Assembly: GCA_964359095.1 (NCBI GenBank)
Contig: CAYHRJ010000003.1
Span: forward strand, 1 to 43,550
Origin: JACRJW01 sp964359095
GTDB lineage: Bacteria > Patescibacteriota > Patescibacteriia > UBA9934 > GWF2-40-263
Length of the DNA stretch: 43,550 bases
Direction of reading: 5' to 3'
A model generated the notes under the pieces. It searched no databases and was not told the origin of the DNA. It worked only from the letters and a program-made list of their open reading frames with translations. Both the position numbers and the translations under genes were made by a program. Positions 1 to 6,124 of the stretch are shown piece after piece. Within the stretch, counting starts at the first letter, position 1. Each line of letters starts with the position of its first letter.

Positions 1-55
1 GGATAACAGGCTAGTCTCCCCCAAGCGTCCACAGCGACGGGGAGGTTCGGCACCT
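1..55 (+). rRNA. rrl: 23S rRNA, exon fragment 1 (partial at window edge)
   Basis: The first bases, GGATAACAGGCTAG, match the peptidyl-transferase region of 23S rRNA and align to E. coli about 2446. The exon runs to GGCACCT, which aligns to E. coli U2500, and then the rRNA sequence stops abruptly and resumes at 886. The rest of 23S and the 16S gene lie upstream, outside the window. Confidence 0.95.
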
Positions 56-885
56 TAATACATCGGGGTGCGGCATCAGAAATGATGCAGTCTGGATCAA
101 GAGTCAGGGGCTCTTGTAAAATCATGGCTTATAACGGTGAACTCCATGTTAGAATAAAATCGATATGGACAATACCGTGGGAAGTCTGACTAAACATGAA
201 CGATCTGTCATTATCGGATGTCTTCTTGGTGATGGGTACATGCGAATCATTCCAGGTAGAAGCGATGCATTTTTGGAAATCAATCATTCCATCAAAGCTC
301 GTGACTACGTGGATAGCAAATATTCTTCCTTGCGAAGAATATGTACTTCACCACCAAAAGAAAGATCATCCGGCATTGAAGGTCGTCGTGCATACCGATT
401 TTTTACGAATCAGATGGGTGAGCTGACAAAGCTTTACCTACGATTCTATAAAAACGGTGAGAAAGTAATTCCGACGGATCTTACATTAGATCCGTTGATA
501 CTGGCGATCTGGTATATGGATGATGGGAGTCAATCTCGTGCATCCGATATCTATCTTAATACCCAGCAATTTTCTCTGCTGAATCAAAAGCGATTGCTTC
601 ATCAATTGCGTGAATTGGAAATATCGGCACGTCTGAATAAGGACAAAAAGTACTACCGAATCAGGATTCTAAAAGAATCCATTCCACACTTCATGAAGAT
701 GATAAAGAAGCACATCGTTCCAAGCATGCGCTACAAGTTGGTCATGACCCCGTAGAGACTGAGGAAACAAATGTTTCCCGAGTGTTCCACAAACGGAATG
801 CTAATACGCCATCTCCTCCCTGCGAGAAATTGCAGAAGGATGAAGATATAGTCCACGCCATCAGCAATGATGGATTTATCGACAG
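56..885 (+). ncRNA. group I intron in 23S rRNA after E. coli position 2500
   Basis: The 5' exon end GCACCU pairs with an internal guide GGGUGC at 66-71, putting the U.G wobble of helix P1 exactly at the splice site. A conserved 3' core segment, AAGATATAGTCC, lies at 843-854. The intron ends in G885, as group I introns do, and removing it restores GGCACCT-CGATGTCG, the normal 23S sequence. The loop carries a LAGLIDADG endonuclease gene. The intron interrupts a catalytic-centre segment of the ribosome, so splicing must be efficient. Confidence 0.92.
165..755 (+). CDS. LAGLIDADG homing endonuclease (two-motif type) in 23S intron 1
   Basis: This 196-residue protein has two LAGLIDADG-like helices. 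The first, IIGCLLGDGYM, is near residues 16-26 and the second, LAIWYMDDGSQ, near residues 112-122. The acidic residue ending each helix (D23 and D118 or D119) is the expected metal ligand. The layout matches monomeric LAGLIDADG DNA endonucleases, which cut intron-free 23S alleles so that the intron is copied in. The gene lies entirely within intron 1. The ATG is preceded by TAGAAT with nine bases between, so it may have its own near-leaderless promoter, although no good -35 box is visible. Some relatives act as maturases, and that role cannot be excluded. Confidence 0.92.
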   Translation: MDNTVGSLTKHERSVIIGCLLGDGYMRIIPGRSDAFLEINHSIKARDYVDSKYSSLRRICTSPPKERSSGIEGRRAYRFFTNQMGELTKLYLRFYKNGEKVIPTDLTLDPLILAIWYMDDGSQSRASDIYLNTQQFSLLNQKRLLHQLRELEISARLNKDKKYYRIRILKESIPHFMKMIKKHIVPSMRYKLVMTP

Positions 886-989
<104 letters not shown>

Positions 990-1807
990 AAAAGAAGCGA
1001 CAAGTTCTGGGCTAGGGGATTTTCGTCTAAGAATAAATACGACCGTGCTGTCATAAAATTTGGCTATTTGCTGGAAACTCTGATGCCTCCCTTGGAGAAT
1101 GGGAGGTTCAAGAATCTCACACTACGTGGTAAAATGAAGGTATTAGAAACGTGAAAATGTGTTGAGTGCAGACAACCAGCAGGGAAGACCAAAAGCATGT
1201 GTCAAAATTACATCCACAATATATTGTCGGATTCGTTGATGGAGAAGGAAGTTTCCATGTTGCGATCTATAAAGATCCGCGTATGGGAACCGGAATCAAG
1301 TTGATTCCAGAATTCCATGTCAGTCAGCGAGTGACGAGTCGATCAGTCCTAGATTCTCTCGTGGAGGAACTCAGCTGTGGTTATGTTAAAGCAAACCACG
1401 CAAAGAATCCTCAAGATACAACATATGTGTATGTCGTTCGTGATCGTTCTGATCTGATGCAATACATTATTCCATTTTTTGAAAAGCATCCTCTACAAAC
1501 AGAGAAGAAATATGATTTCGACTGTTTTGCAGAGGTTGTGAGAAGAATGCATGATGGGAAACATCGGGAGAAGGATCACCTTCCAAAGATTCTTGACTTG
1601 GCTTATTCAATGAACCAGGCAGGCAAGTATCGAAGGAAGCGACACAGGCTTTAGGAACCCTCAGAGACTATACGCCAGACATCCCCGACGTTACGTCGGG
1701 GTAAAGATATAGTCCGAACTGTATGGCGACATACAGACTCTACGGGAAATCGTAGGGCGCCTCTGTGCACAACAGATTATTGATGAGGTTTGCAAAGTAA
1801 CAAAATG
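990..1807 (+). ncRNA. group I intron in 23S rRNA after E. coli position 2604
   Basis: The exon end GACAGU pairs perfectly with GCUGUC at 1047-1052, with U.G at the splice site, giving a P1 helix closed by an unusually long loop. Core elements are visible: TTGCTGGAAACTC near 1068, CAACCAGCAGGGAAG near 1172-1186, CCTCAGAGACTATACGCC near 1659, and AAGATATAGTCC near 1704. The intron ends in G1807. Excision joins GAGACAGT to TCGGTCTCC, the expected 23S sequence. Its position is close to, but distinct from, the well-known 2593 site. Confidence 0.92.
1166..1654 (+). CDS. LAGLIDADG homing endonuclease in 23S intron 2
   Basis: A protein of up to 162 residues has one clear LAGLIDADG motif, YIVGFVDGEGSFHV, near residues 19-32, with the catalytic-type acidic residues. 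One motif in about 150 residues suggests a homodimer of the I-CreI type; I-CreI targets the neighbouring 2593 site in other organisms. The GTG at 1166 is the outer limit of the frame. The first eleven codons would overlap the conserved intron core at 1172-1186, so the GTG at 1199, which places the motif about 18 residues from the start, may be the true one. No clear ribosome-binding site settles it. Confidence 0.88.
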   Translation: MQTTSREDQKHVSKLHPQYIVGFVDGEGSFHVAIYKDPRMGTGIKLIPEFHVSQRVTSRSVLDSLVEELSCGYVKANHAKNPQDTTYVYVVRDRSDLMQYIIPFFEKHPLQTEKKYDFDCFAEVVRRMHDGKHREKDHLPKILDLAYSMNQAGKYRRKRHRL

Positions 1808-2089
1808 TCGGTCTCCTATCTGCCGTGGGCATCGAAAATTGAGGGAATTCATTCCTAGTACGAGAGGACCGGAATGAACGAACCTCTAGTGTACCGGTTG
1901 TCCTGCCAAGGGCATCGCCGGGTAGCTACGTTCGGTACGGATAAGCGCTGAAAGCATCTAAGTGCGAAGCCGTTCCCAAGATTAGTTTTCATTTGAGACC
2001 CCTCAGAGACTATGAGGTTGATAGGCTGTACGTGTAAGCGTCGTAAGACGTTCAGCGGAGCAGTACTAATAGGTCGAGCTCTACAACCA
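1808..2089 (+). rRNA. rrl: 23S rRNA, exon fragment 3 (3' end)
   Basis: The sequence resumes at E. coli U2605. It contains CTATCTGCCGTGGGC, the sarcin-ricin loop CCTAGTACGAGAGGACCGG, GCTGAAAGCATCTAAG and the terminal AGTACTAATAGGTCGAG. The 3' end is placed near 2089 by alignment to the end of bacterial 23S; a few bases either way are possible. Confidence 0.93.
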
Positions 2090-2150
2090 TTTCTACGTTT
2101 GATTATCGTCGTCAACGTTAGAATTCTCTTCTACAAAAAAATTAAAGACC

Positions 2151-2308
2151 CCTTTGTCTTGGTGCCACTTCCTTGAGAGGCCACACCCGTTAAGCCCGCC
2201 ATAGCCCGCAAGGGCGACGGTGGGTCCCATCTCGAACACGGCCGTTAAGCTCTCTTGGGCCAATGGTAGTGCGATTGCGCGAGAGTAGGTAGGCGCCAGG
2301 ACAAAGGG
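2151..2308 (+). rRNA. rrf: 5S rRNA with an extra hairpin
   Basis: The ends CCTTTGTCTTGG and CCAGGACAAAGG form helix I. Internal 5S landmarks include CACACCCGTT, TCCCATCTCGAACACGG, GTTAAGC and GCGAGAGTAGG. The span is about 158 bases, against about 115-120 for ordinary 5S. The excess is a block of about 34 bases at 2192-2225 between CCCGTT and CCCATCTC. It folds on itself: CCCGCC pairs with GGTGGG, and GCCC pairs with GGGC around a GCAA loop. Without the block the molecule has normal size and order. The exact termini were set from helix I. Confidence 0.9.
2192..2225 (+). other. hairpin insertion inside 5S rRNA
   Basis: An outer stem 2195-2200/2219-2224 and an inner stem 2204-2207/2212-2215 close on a GNRA loop (GCAA). 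The block sits in the helix III/loop C region, interrupting a segment that is contiguous in standard 5S rRNAs. No coding potential is seen. Whether it is kept in the mature rRNA or removed cannot be told from sequence. Confidence 0.75.
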
Positions 2309-2316
2309 GTCTTTTG

Positions 2317-2347
2317 AATTGATTCAAATTTTGAATCAATTTTTTTT
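2317..2347 (+). terminator. rRNA operon terminator
   Basis: The inverted repeat ATTGATTCAA / TTGAATCAAT is followed by a run of T residues directly after 5S rRNA. This is a textbook intrinsic terminator, although the stem is AT-rich. Confidence 0.85.
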
Positions 2348-2352
2348 ACGGG

Positions 2353-2358
2353 TATAAT
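2353..2358 (+). promoter_or_regulatory. -10 box of a leaderless promoter
   Basis: A perfect TATAAT lies eight bases before the ATG at 2367. Transcription would begin within a base or two of the start codon, and there is no Shine-Dalgarno site. A weak -35 match, TTGAAT, lies at 2332-2337 inside the preceding terminator. Confidence 0.7.
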
Positions 2359-2366
2359 TCAGATCT

Positions 2367-2486
2367 ATGGATGGTGAGAAACAAAACTCCTGCTACCTCT
2401 GTCAGATGTTTAAGACTGTTCTGATTTTTACTTTTGGGGTGATTGTCGGCCTCGTTGGAGGAGTCATTTTTGCTGCCACGTTGTGA
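2367..2486 (+). CDS. 39-residue membrane peptide with an N-terminal CxxC
   Basis: The reading frame encodes 39 residues. It opens with MDGEKQNSCYLC, giving a Cys-x2-Cys pair at residues 9-12, followed by one hydrophobic helix at residues 17-38 (VLIFTFGVIVGLVGG and onward). The product would be a small single-span membrane protein with a possible metal-binding or redox pair on the N-terminal side. A consensus TATAAT box eight bases upstream supports it as a real leaderless gene. It stands alone between the rRNA terminator and the nucleotidyltransferase gene. I do not recognise the family. A role such as membrane anchoring or subunit assembly would be a guess. Confidence 0.55.
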   Translation: MDGEKQNSCYLCQMFKTVLIFTFGVIVGLVGGVIFAATL

Positions 2487-2489
2487 CCA

Positions 2490-2507
2490 CTCCTTTCGCG
2501 AAAGGAG
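2490..2507. repeat. perfect 18-base palindrome centred on CGCG
   Basis: CTCCTTTCGCGAAAGGAG directly follows the small membrane-peptide gene. It is not followed by T residues, so it is not a normal terminator on the plus strand. A longer relative with the same TTCGCGAA centre lies at 31033-31056 upstream of the AAA+ gene. Confidence 0.6.
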
Positions 2508-2539
2508 GGGGTGACCATGCTCGTCACAAGCTGTCAACG

Positions 2540-2567
2540 TTGCCAAAAAATAGCCCACTGTTAGAAT
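2540..2567 (+). promoter_or_regulatory. promoter of the GlmU-like gene
   Basis: TTGCCA at 2540-2545 and TAGAAT at 2562-2567 are separated by 16 bases. GGAGG then lies just before the ATG at 2577, so this gene has both a promoter and a ribosome-binding site. Confidence 0.6.
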
Positions 2568-2576
2568 GGAGGCGCT

Positions 2577-3335
2577 ATGAAATTTCGATTTATTATCCTC
2601 GCGGCCGGTAAAGGAACACGCATGAAGTCTGAGATTCCAAAGACCTTGACGCCTATTGGTGGCAAGCCGATTTTGCAGCACTTGTACGAGTCTGTGCAGG
2701 CGTCAGGCGTCGACGGCGTCCCCGTGATCGTTGTCGGTCACGAACGCGAACAGCTGTGTTCTCAATTTGATGGGGTGTGTGAGTATGTAGTACAAGAGGA
2801 ACAGCTGGGGACAGCTCATGCAGTGAAGGTGTGTCGTGATGCGGTGAAAGATGCCGACGCGGTGATTGTTTTGTACGGCGACCATCCTCTTGTCTCTGCA
2901 CGGACTTTGCGCGATCTCGCGTTGCTCCATGAGAAGAGCAAAACGGTTTTGACCTTGATGACCACGACCGTTCCTTCGTTTGAGGGATGGTATAGTGCCT
3001 ATCTTCACTGGGGACGTATCTTGCGAGATCTCCACGGACATATCATGGGGAGTCGTGAGTACAAAGATGCGATGGAATCTGAGCGAGACATTCGTGAAGT
3101 GAATCCATGCTTCTTCTGTTTTGATGCGAAGTGGCTGTGGGAGAATATTGGGCAGGTGAAAAATTTTAATGCAAAAAAAGAATACTATTTAACTGACTTG
3201 GTCGAGCTCGCTGTGATGCAGGGTCACCAGATTGCAGATATGTCGATTTCTCCTGAGGAAGCCGTGGGGATTAATACACAAGAGGAGCGCGAAATCGCGG
3301 AGGCCGTCCTCGCCAACCGACATGGACTCGCCTAA
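2577..3335 (+). CDS. GlmU-type sugar-phosphate nucleotidyltransferase (pyrophosphorylase domain only)
   Basis: A 252-residue protein with the NTP-transferase fold. The nucleotide-binding signature LAAGKGTRM is at residues 8-16, PK at 21-22, QLGTAHAV at 76-83 and YGDHPL at 100-105. These are the GlmU N-terminal motifs, so the likely reaction is UTP plus N-acetylglucosamine-1-phosphate to UDP-GlcNAc, feeding peptidoglycan. The left-handed beta-helix acetyltransferase half of full-length GlmU (about 450 residues) is absent, so the acetylation step must come from elsewhere. A related UTP-sugar pyrophosphorylase is possible. The start is fixed by GGAGG four bases before the ATG. It overlaps the following kinase gene by 14 bases, indicating co-translation. 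Confidence 0.88.
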   Translation: MKFRFIILAAGKGTRMKSEIPKTLTPIGGKPILQHLYESVQASGVDGVPVIVVGHEREQLCSQFDGVCEYVVQEEQLGTAHAVKVCRDAVKDADAVIVLYGDHPLVSARTLRDLALLHEKSKTVLTLMTTTVPSFEGWYSAYLHWGRILRDLHGHIMGSREYKDAMESERDIREVNPCFFCFDAKWLWENIGQVKNFNAKKEYYLTDLVELAVMQGHQIADMSISPEEAVGINTQEEREIAEAVLANRHGLA

Positions 3336-3927
3336 ACTCATTATCATTGGCGGCGCGCCGGCAACAGGAAAGAGTGTGTTGGCTGAGCGGGTGGTTGAGG
3401 CCACAGGGTTTCGAAGGATCTCCAAAGATATTTTAAAAGAGCATCTTTTTGATGTGATCGAGTATCGAGATCGTGAATGGTCTCGCGAGCTCGGTGCTCT
3501 CTCGTTCCCGCTTTTTATGGGTGTTGTTGAGATGTATCTGAAGCGCGGCGAGTCTGTCATCGTCGACAATCCGTTCATCCACGCGGCCGACCTGGATTGG
3601 TTTCATCGATTTGAAAAAGAGTATGGCGTGCAGTTCATTCAAATTCATTTGATTGCTGATCAATCCGTGCTGCGACAGCGATTTATTCAGCGAGCTAAAA
3701 CTCATCGTCATCCAGGTCACAACGATGCGCTTGAGGATGTTCTCGAAGAATTTGAAACCAAGTGGTTCAACAAATCGTTTCTTCCTCTGCCACTTTCAGG
3801 CAAAACAAAAATCGTGGACACAACGGATTTCGATTCCGTGGACCACGATTCGATTATGGAGTTTATTCTTGATTGTCATCCCGACCGAGCTCATGGCGAG
3901 TGGAGGGATCCCTCGGTTCCTCGATGA
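3322..3927 (+). CDS. AAA_33-type P-loop kinase
   Basis: This 201-residue protein has a Walker A loop, GGAPATGKS, at residues 10-18 near the N-terminus. A lid-like basic stretch, LRQRFIQRAKTHRHPGH, follows in the middle. This layout is typical of small predicted kinases of the zeta-toxin/AAA_33 class, whose substrates are often nucleotides or sugars. The substrate here is unknown. The ATG at 3322 is preferred over an in-frame start at 3232 because it gives the P-loop its usual distance from the N-terminus and a 14-base overlap with the upstream gene. The last 17 or so residues, from CHPDR to the stop, are encoded by a palindromic repeat (3875-3945) and are probably not part of the original enzyme. 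Confidence 0.8.
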   Translation: MDSPKLIIIGGAPATGKSVLAERVVEATGFRRISKDILKEHLFDVIEYRDREWSRELGALSFPLFMGVVEMYLKRGESVIVDNPFIHAADLDWFHRFEKEYGVQFIQIHLIADQSVLRQRFIQRAKTHRHPGHNDALEDVLEEFETKWFNKSFLPLPLSGKTKIVDTTDFDSVDHDSIMEFILDCHPDRAHGEWRDPSVPR

Positions 3928-3945
3928 CTCGTCGCTCGGGATGAC
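3875..3945. repeat. 71-base imperfect palindromic repeat overlapping the kinase 3' end
   Basis: The ends GTCATCCCGA and TCGGGATGAC are inverted copies, with inner inverted segments around GGGATCCC. The element supplies the kinase stop codon and the C-terminal residues HPDRAHGEWRDPSVPR. It resembles dispersed intergenic palindromes known from many bacteria. Only one copy of this particular type was found in the window. Confidence 0.7.
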
Positions 3946-3955
3946 GGAGAAAAAA

Positions 3956-4285
3956 TCAACGAGTGTCGCCAGATCCGCCAAGCACACCACGCTCTTTTCG
4001 TGACTGAAGTTTGTCGACGTTTGTCTGTGCTATGTCATCAAGATTCAGCCCAAGCTCTGTTGAGAGAGCAGCGACATACCACAGCACATCTCCAAGTTCG
4101 TTTTTTAGAATCTCACGAAACTCCTCCGTCACGAGACCGCCGTGATCCCGCATGACTTTTTTGACCTTGTTGAGAACTTCTCCGGTTTCACCACCTAATC
4201 CAAGAGCTGGATAGTAGAGATTTTTTCCCGCATCTGGATAGAGAGCTGTTGTGTGAGCAAAAGATTGATAGTCTGAAAGATTCAT
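3956..4285 (-). CDS. mazG: MazG-type nucleotide pyrophosphohydrolase
   Basis: This 109-residue protein has the short MazG fold. GGETGEV is at residues 31-37, giving the E33/E36 pair, and ELGDVLWY at residues 63-70 gives E63/D66. Together these form the EExxE/ExxD magnesium site. MazG enzymes hydrolyse NTPs or dNTPs to monophosphates and pyrophosphate and often remove non-canonical nucleotides. One domain is present, like the dimeric or tetrameric small MazG forms. It is transcribed divergently from the EndoQ-like gene with only 22 bases between the two start codons. TAAACT lies about eight bases before its ATG, suggesting a leaderless message. Confidence 0.9.
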   Translation of the reverse strand: MNLSDYQSFAHTTALYPDAGKNLYYPALGLGGETGEVLNKVKKVMRDHGGLVTEEFREILKNELGDVLWYVAALSTELGLNLDDIAQTNVDKLQSRKERGVLGGSGDTR

Positions 4286-4307
4286 AGGATTCTAGTTTAA
4301 CATAACT
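4286..4307. promoter_or_regulatory. 22-base divergent promoter region (mazG / EndoQ-like gene)
   Basis: The same AT-rich stretch, AGTTTAACATAACT, provides TAAACT about eight bases before the minus-strand ATG and TAGTTT about nine bases before the plus-strand ATG. Both transcripts would be essentially leaderless and their -10 boxes overlap, so the two promoters probably compete or are co-controlled. No -35 box stands out. Confidence 0.45.
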
Positions 4308-5645
4308 ATGCGCTCTATTGTCGATTGGCATATCCACTCAAAGTATTCTCGAGCGTGTTCGAAGGATTTGGTATTGCCGACGATTGCGAGTTGGTGCGCG
4401 CGCAAGGGGATTGATATTGTTGCCACAGGAGACTGGACGCACCCGGAGTGGTTTAAACATTTGAAAGAAAATTTAATTGAAGAAAGGCAAGGGATTTATC
4501 GACTGAAGCCTTTAGTGTTATTGAAAGGAGGAGGCATCGATGACGAAGCAATCACTTCCACTAAGAGATTGCTTCGCTTCGCTCGCAATGACAAAAGACC
4601 GACGGAATTCATGCTCGTGACTGAGCTGAGTCAGATTTATAAAAAAGGCGACAAGACGCGGAGGGTGCATAATCTTGTGTTCTCACCGTCTTTGGAAACG
4701 TGTGAGAAAGTAAATCAGGAACTCGTACGGCGGGGATTCAATTTGAAATCCGATGGCAGACCAATTCTTGGGATCGATTCGGAAAGTTTGTACAAGCTTC
4801 TGAAAGACATCGACGAGCGAATCATGATGATCCCGGCTCATGCGTGGACGCCGTGGTATGCGATTTTTGGGAGCAAGTCAGGGTTTGATGCGATTCACGA
4901 ATGTTTCGGTGAGATGAGCAAGTACATCTACGCGATCGAGACAGGGCTTTCATCGGATCCGTTCATGAATTGGCAGCTTTCACAACTTGATTCAGTTGTG
5001 ATGATTTCAAATTCTGATGCGCATTCACCACGCAAGTTAGGACGTGAAGCAAACGTATTTGAGTTTGATGAGCCACCAACGTATGCCGACTTTGTCGATG
5101 TTCTCAAAAAACAAGATGCGACGAAGTTCAAGTACACAATCGAATTTTTTCCTGAAGAAGGGAAGTATCACTTTGATGGTTGCGCAGCTTGTGCATTCTC
5201 GTGCGATCCAAAAGAATCAAAACGGCTGGGTGGTCGCTGTCCTTCCTGTAAGCGATTTCTCACGCTTGGCGTTCATCATCGTGTGGAAGAGCTGGCTGAT
5301 CGAGATGCTCGCGCAGTTGCGGCGCGAAAGATTCCATTCAAGTCGATCGTTCCGCTCGCGGAGATTCTTGCTGAATGTTACGGTGTGAGTTCTGTTGCAA
5401 GCAAAAAAGTTGAGGAGGAATATTTACGTCTTACAGATGGACTTGCCGATGAGTTCAGTTTGTTGCTTGAAACGCCTCTTTTGCAGATTGAGTCATTCGC
5501 ACGAGCGCCGTCACTTGCTGAAGCGATTCGCCGTGTTCGCGATGGAAACGTCAGCATCCAGCCAGGATACGATGGGATTTTCGGGACGGTGCGCGTGTTT
5601 GGTGAAGATGGATCGTCTTTCTCAAAGCAAACCAGCCTTCTCTAA
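4308..5645 (+). CDS. EndoQ-like PHP-domain endonuclease
   Basis: This 445-residue protein starts with a PHP metal site, WHIHSKYS (H8, H10), then VATGDWTHP near 38-46 and SNSDAHS further on. A Cys-rich cluster follows near residues 292-318 (CAACAFSC, CPSC), and then a helical C-terminus. This order fits the endonuclease Q family (TIGR00375-type), which nicks DNA 5' to deaminated bases such as uracil, hypoxanthine and xanthine. The start is the first ATG; there is no ribosome-binding site and the leader is very short. Residues about 79-96 (DEAITSTKRLLRFARNDK) are translated from a palindromic repeat inserted in frame; family members should lack them. Its divergent partner MazG also acts on damaged nucleotides. 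The function assignment rests on motifs only. Confidence 0.82.
   Translation: MRSIVDWHIHSKYSRACSKDLVLPTIASWCARKGIDIVATGDWTHPEWFKHLKENLIEERQGIYRLKPLVLLKGGGIDDEAITSTKRLLRFARNDKRPTEFMLVTELSQIYKKGDKTRRVHNLVFSPSLETCEKVNQELVRRGFNLKSDGRPILGIDSESLYKLLKDIDERIMMIPAHAWTPWYAIFGSKSGFDAIHECFGEMSKYIYAIETGLSSDPFMNWQLSQLDSVVMISNSDAHSPRKLGREANVFEFDEPPTYADFVDVLKKQDATKFKYTIEFFPEEGKYHFDGCAACAFSCDPKESKRLGGRCPSCKRFLTLGVHHRVEELADRDARAVAARKIPFKSIVPLAEILAECYGVSSVASKKVEEEYLRLTDGLADEFSLLLETPLLQIESFARAPSLAEAIRRVRDGNVSIQPGYDGIFGTVRVFGEDGSSFSKQTSLL
4544..4593. repeat. palindromic repeat inside the EndoQ-like coding sequence
   Basis: CGAAGCAATC at 4544-4553 and GATTGCTTCG at 4567-4576 are perfect inverted arms, followed by CTCGCAATGACA at 4582-4593. 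The same three blocks occur in the intergenic copy at 19855-19929. Here the element is open in the host reading frame and shorter on its left side. Confidence 0.8.
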
Positions 5646-5682
5646 ATCCAACTTCCAACTTCTGACCTCCAACTTCCAATAT
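5646..5682. repeat. short degenerate tandem repeat (CCAACTTC units)
   Basis: Immediately after the EndoQ-like stop codon the sequence repeats CCAACTTC-like units (CCAACTTCCAACTTCTGACC and onward). A related GACTTCC repeat lies inside the glycosyltransferase gene at 43272-43307. No function can be assigned. Confidence 0.5.
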
Positions 5683-5718
5683 AAAACACTCTCCAGCGCG
5701 TCCTGGAGAGTGTTTTTT
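5683..5718. terminator. bidirectional intrinsic terminator
   Basis: AAAACACTCTCCAG and CTGGAGAGTGTTTT are perfect inverted arms. T residues follow on the plus strand and, read in reverse, A residues precede. It would end the EndoQ-like transcript and the minus-strand Lys-rich gene. Confidence 0.9.
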
Positions 5719-5722
5719 GTAA

Positions 5723-5797
5723 CTACGAGCGCTTCTTGGATTTCTTTGCGGCCTTGCGCTTTGGCGCTGCTTTCTTGGCCTTCTTTTTTGCTGCCAT
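5723..5797 (-). CDS. short Lys/Ala-rich (histone H1-like) peptide or C-terminal tail
   Basis: A 24-codon frame encodes MAAKKKAKKAAPKRKAAKKS and ends in KKRS. Such Lys/Ala/Pro tails are typical of histone-H1-like nucleoid or RNA-binding proteins. The minus-strand terminator at 5683-5718 follows directly. The GGAGGTGA upstream is about 18 bases from this ATG, too far for a normal start. The same frame is open further upstream (KGGDSELKKIM). The coding region may therefore be the tail of a longer protein that includes the neighbouring frame at 5817-5975, joined by a frameshift or split by a mutation. Confidence 0.4.
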   Translation of the reverse strand: MAAKKKAKKAAPKRKAAKKSKKRS

Positions 5798-5816
5798 AAT
5801 TTTTTTGAGTTCTGAA

Positions 5817-5975
5817 TCACCTCCCTTGTCTTGCAAGTGCAGGACAAGTCAGAACACGTTGTTCCTCCTTGAGGTGAACGAGATTGTTAATGTGCTCGAT
5901 CGAGCACTGCACACAAATTAATAGACGTGCAGTTGAAGTCGTCGACGCAGGACGCGCTTGCGTTGAGCGATGCAT
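5817..5975 (-). CDS. small Cys-containing protein, possibly frameshifted into the Lys-rich tail
   Basis: The frame from the ATG at 5975 encodes 52 residues, including LLICVQCSIEHINN and LVHLKEEQRVLTCPALARQG, then stops at TGA (5819-5817). The CVQC pair plus a later Cys suggests a small metal-binding module, but I do not recognise the family. Directly after the stop, in the +1 frame, the sequence reads DSELKKIM and then the Lys-rich peptide. A single-base shift at AGG-TGA would fuse the two into a basic protein of about 84 residues. A TACAAT box lies only two bases before this ATG, so the start is uncertain. It could also be a decayed gene. Confidence 0.35.
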   Translation of the reverse strand: MHRSTQARPASTTSTARLLICVQCSIEHINNLVHLKEEQRVLTCPALARQGR

Positions 5976-6124
5976 GTATTGTAAAGCAAATATTTTTTTG
6001 CAACAAGAGAAAAGTGGAGTAGTGATTTGTAAAAAAATATTTTTCTGAATTTTTTGTGTAGGAAAATTGTTTATGTGTGGGACGCTGATGGAGCTTGGCA
6101 GAGGATGACGCGGATGACGGAACT

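Noticed and set aside
3232..3321. 30-residue N-terminal extension of the P-loop kinase
   Set aside because: It is translated from another frame of the GlmU-like gene; the ATG at 3322 gives a normal P-loop position.
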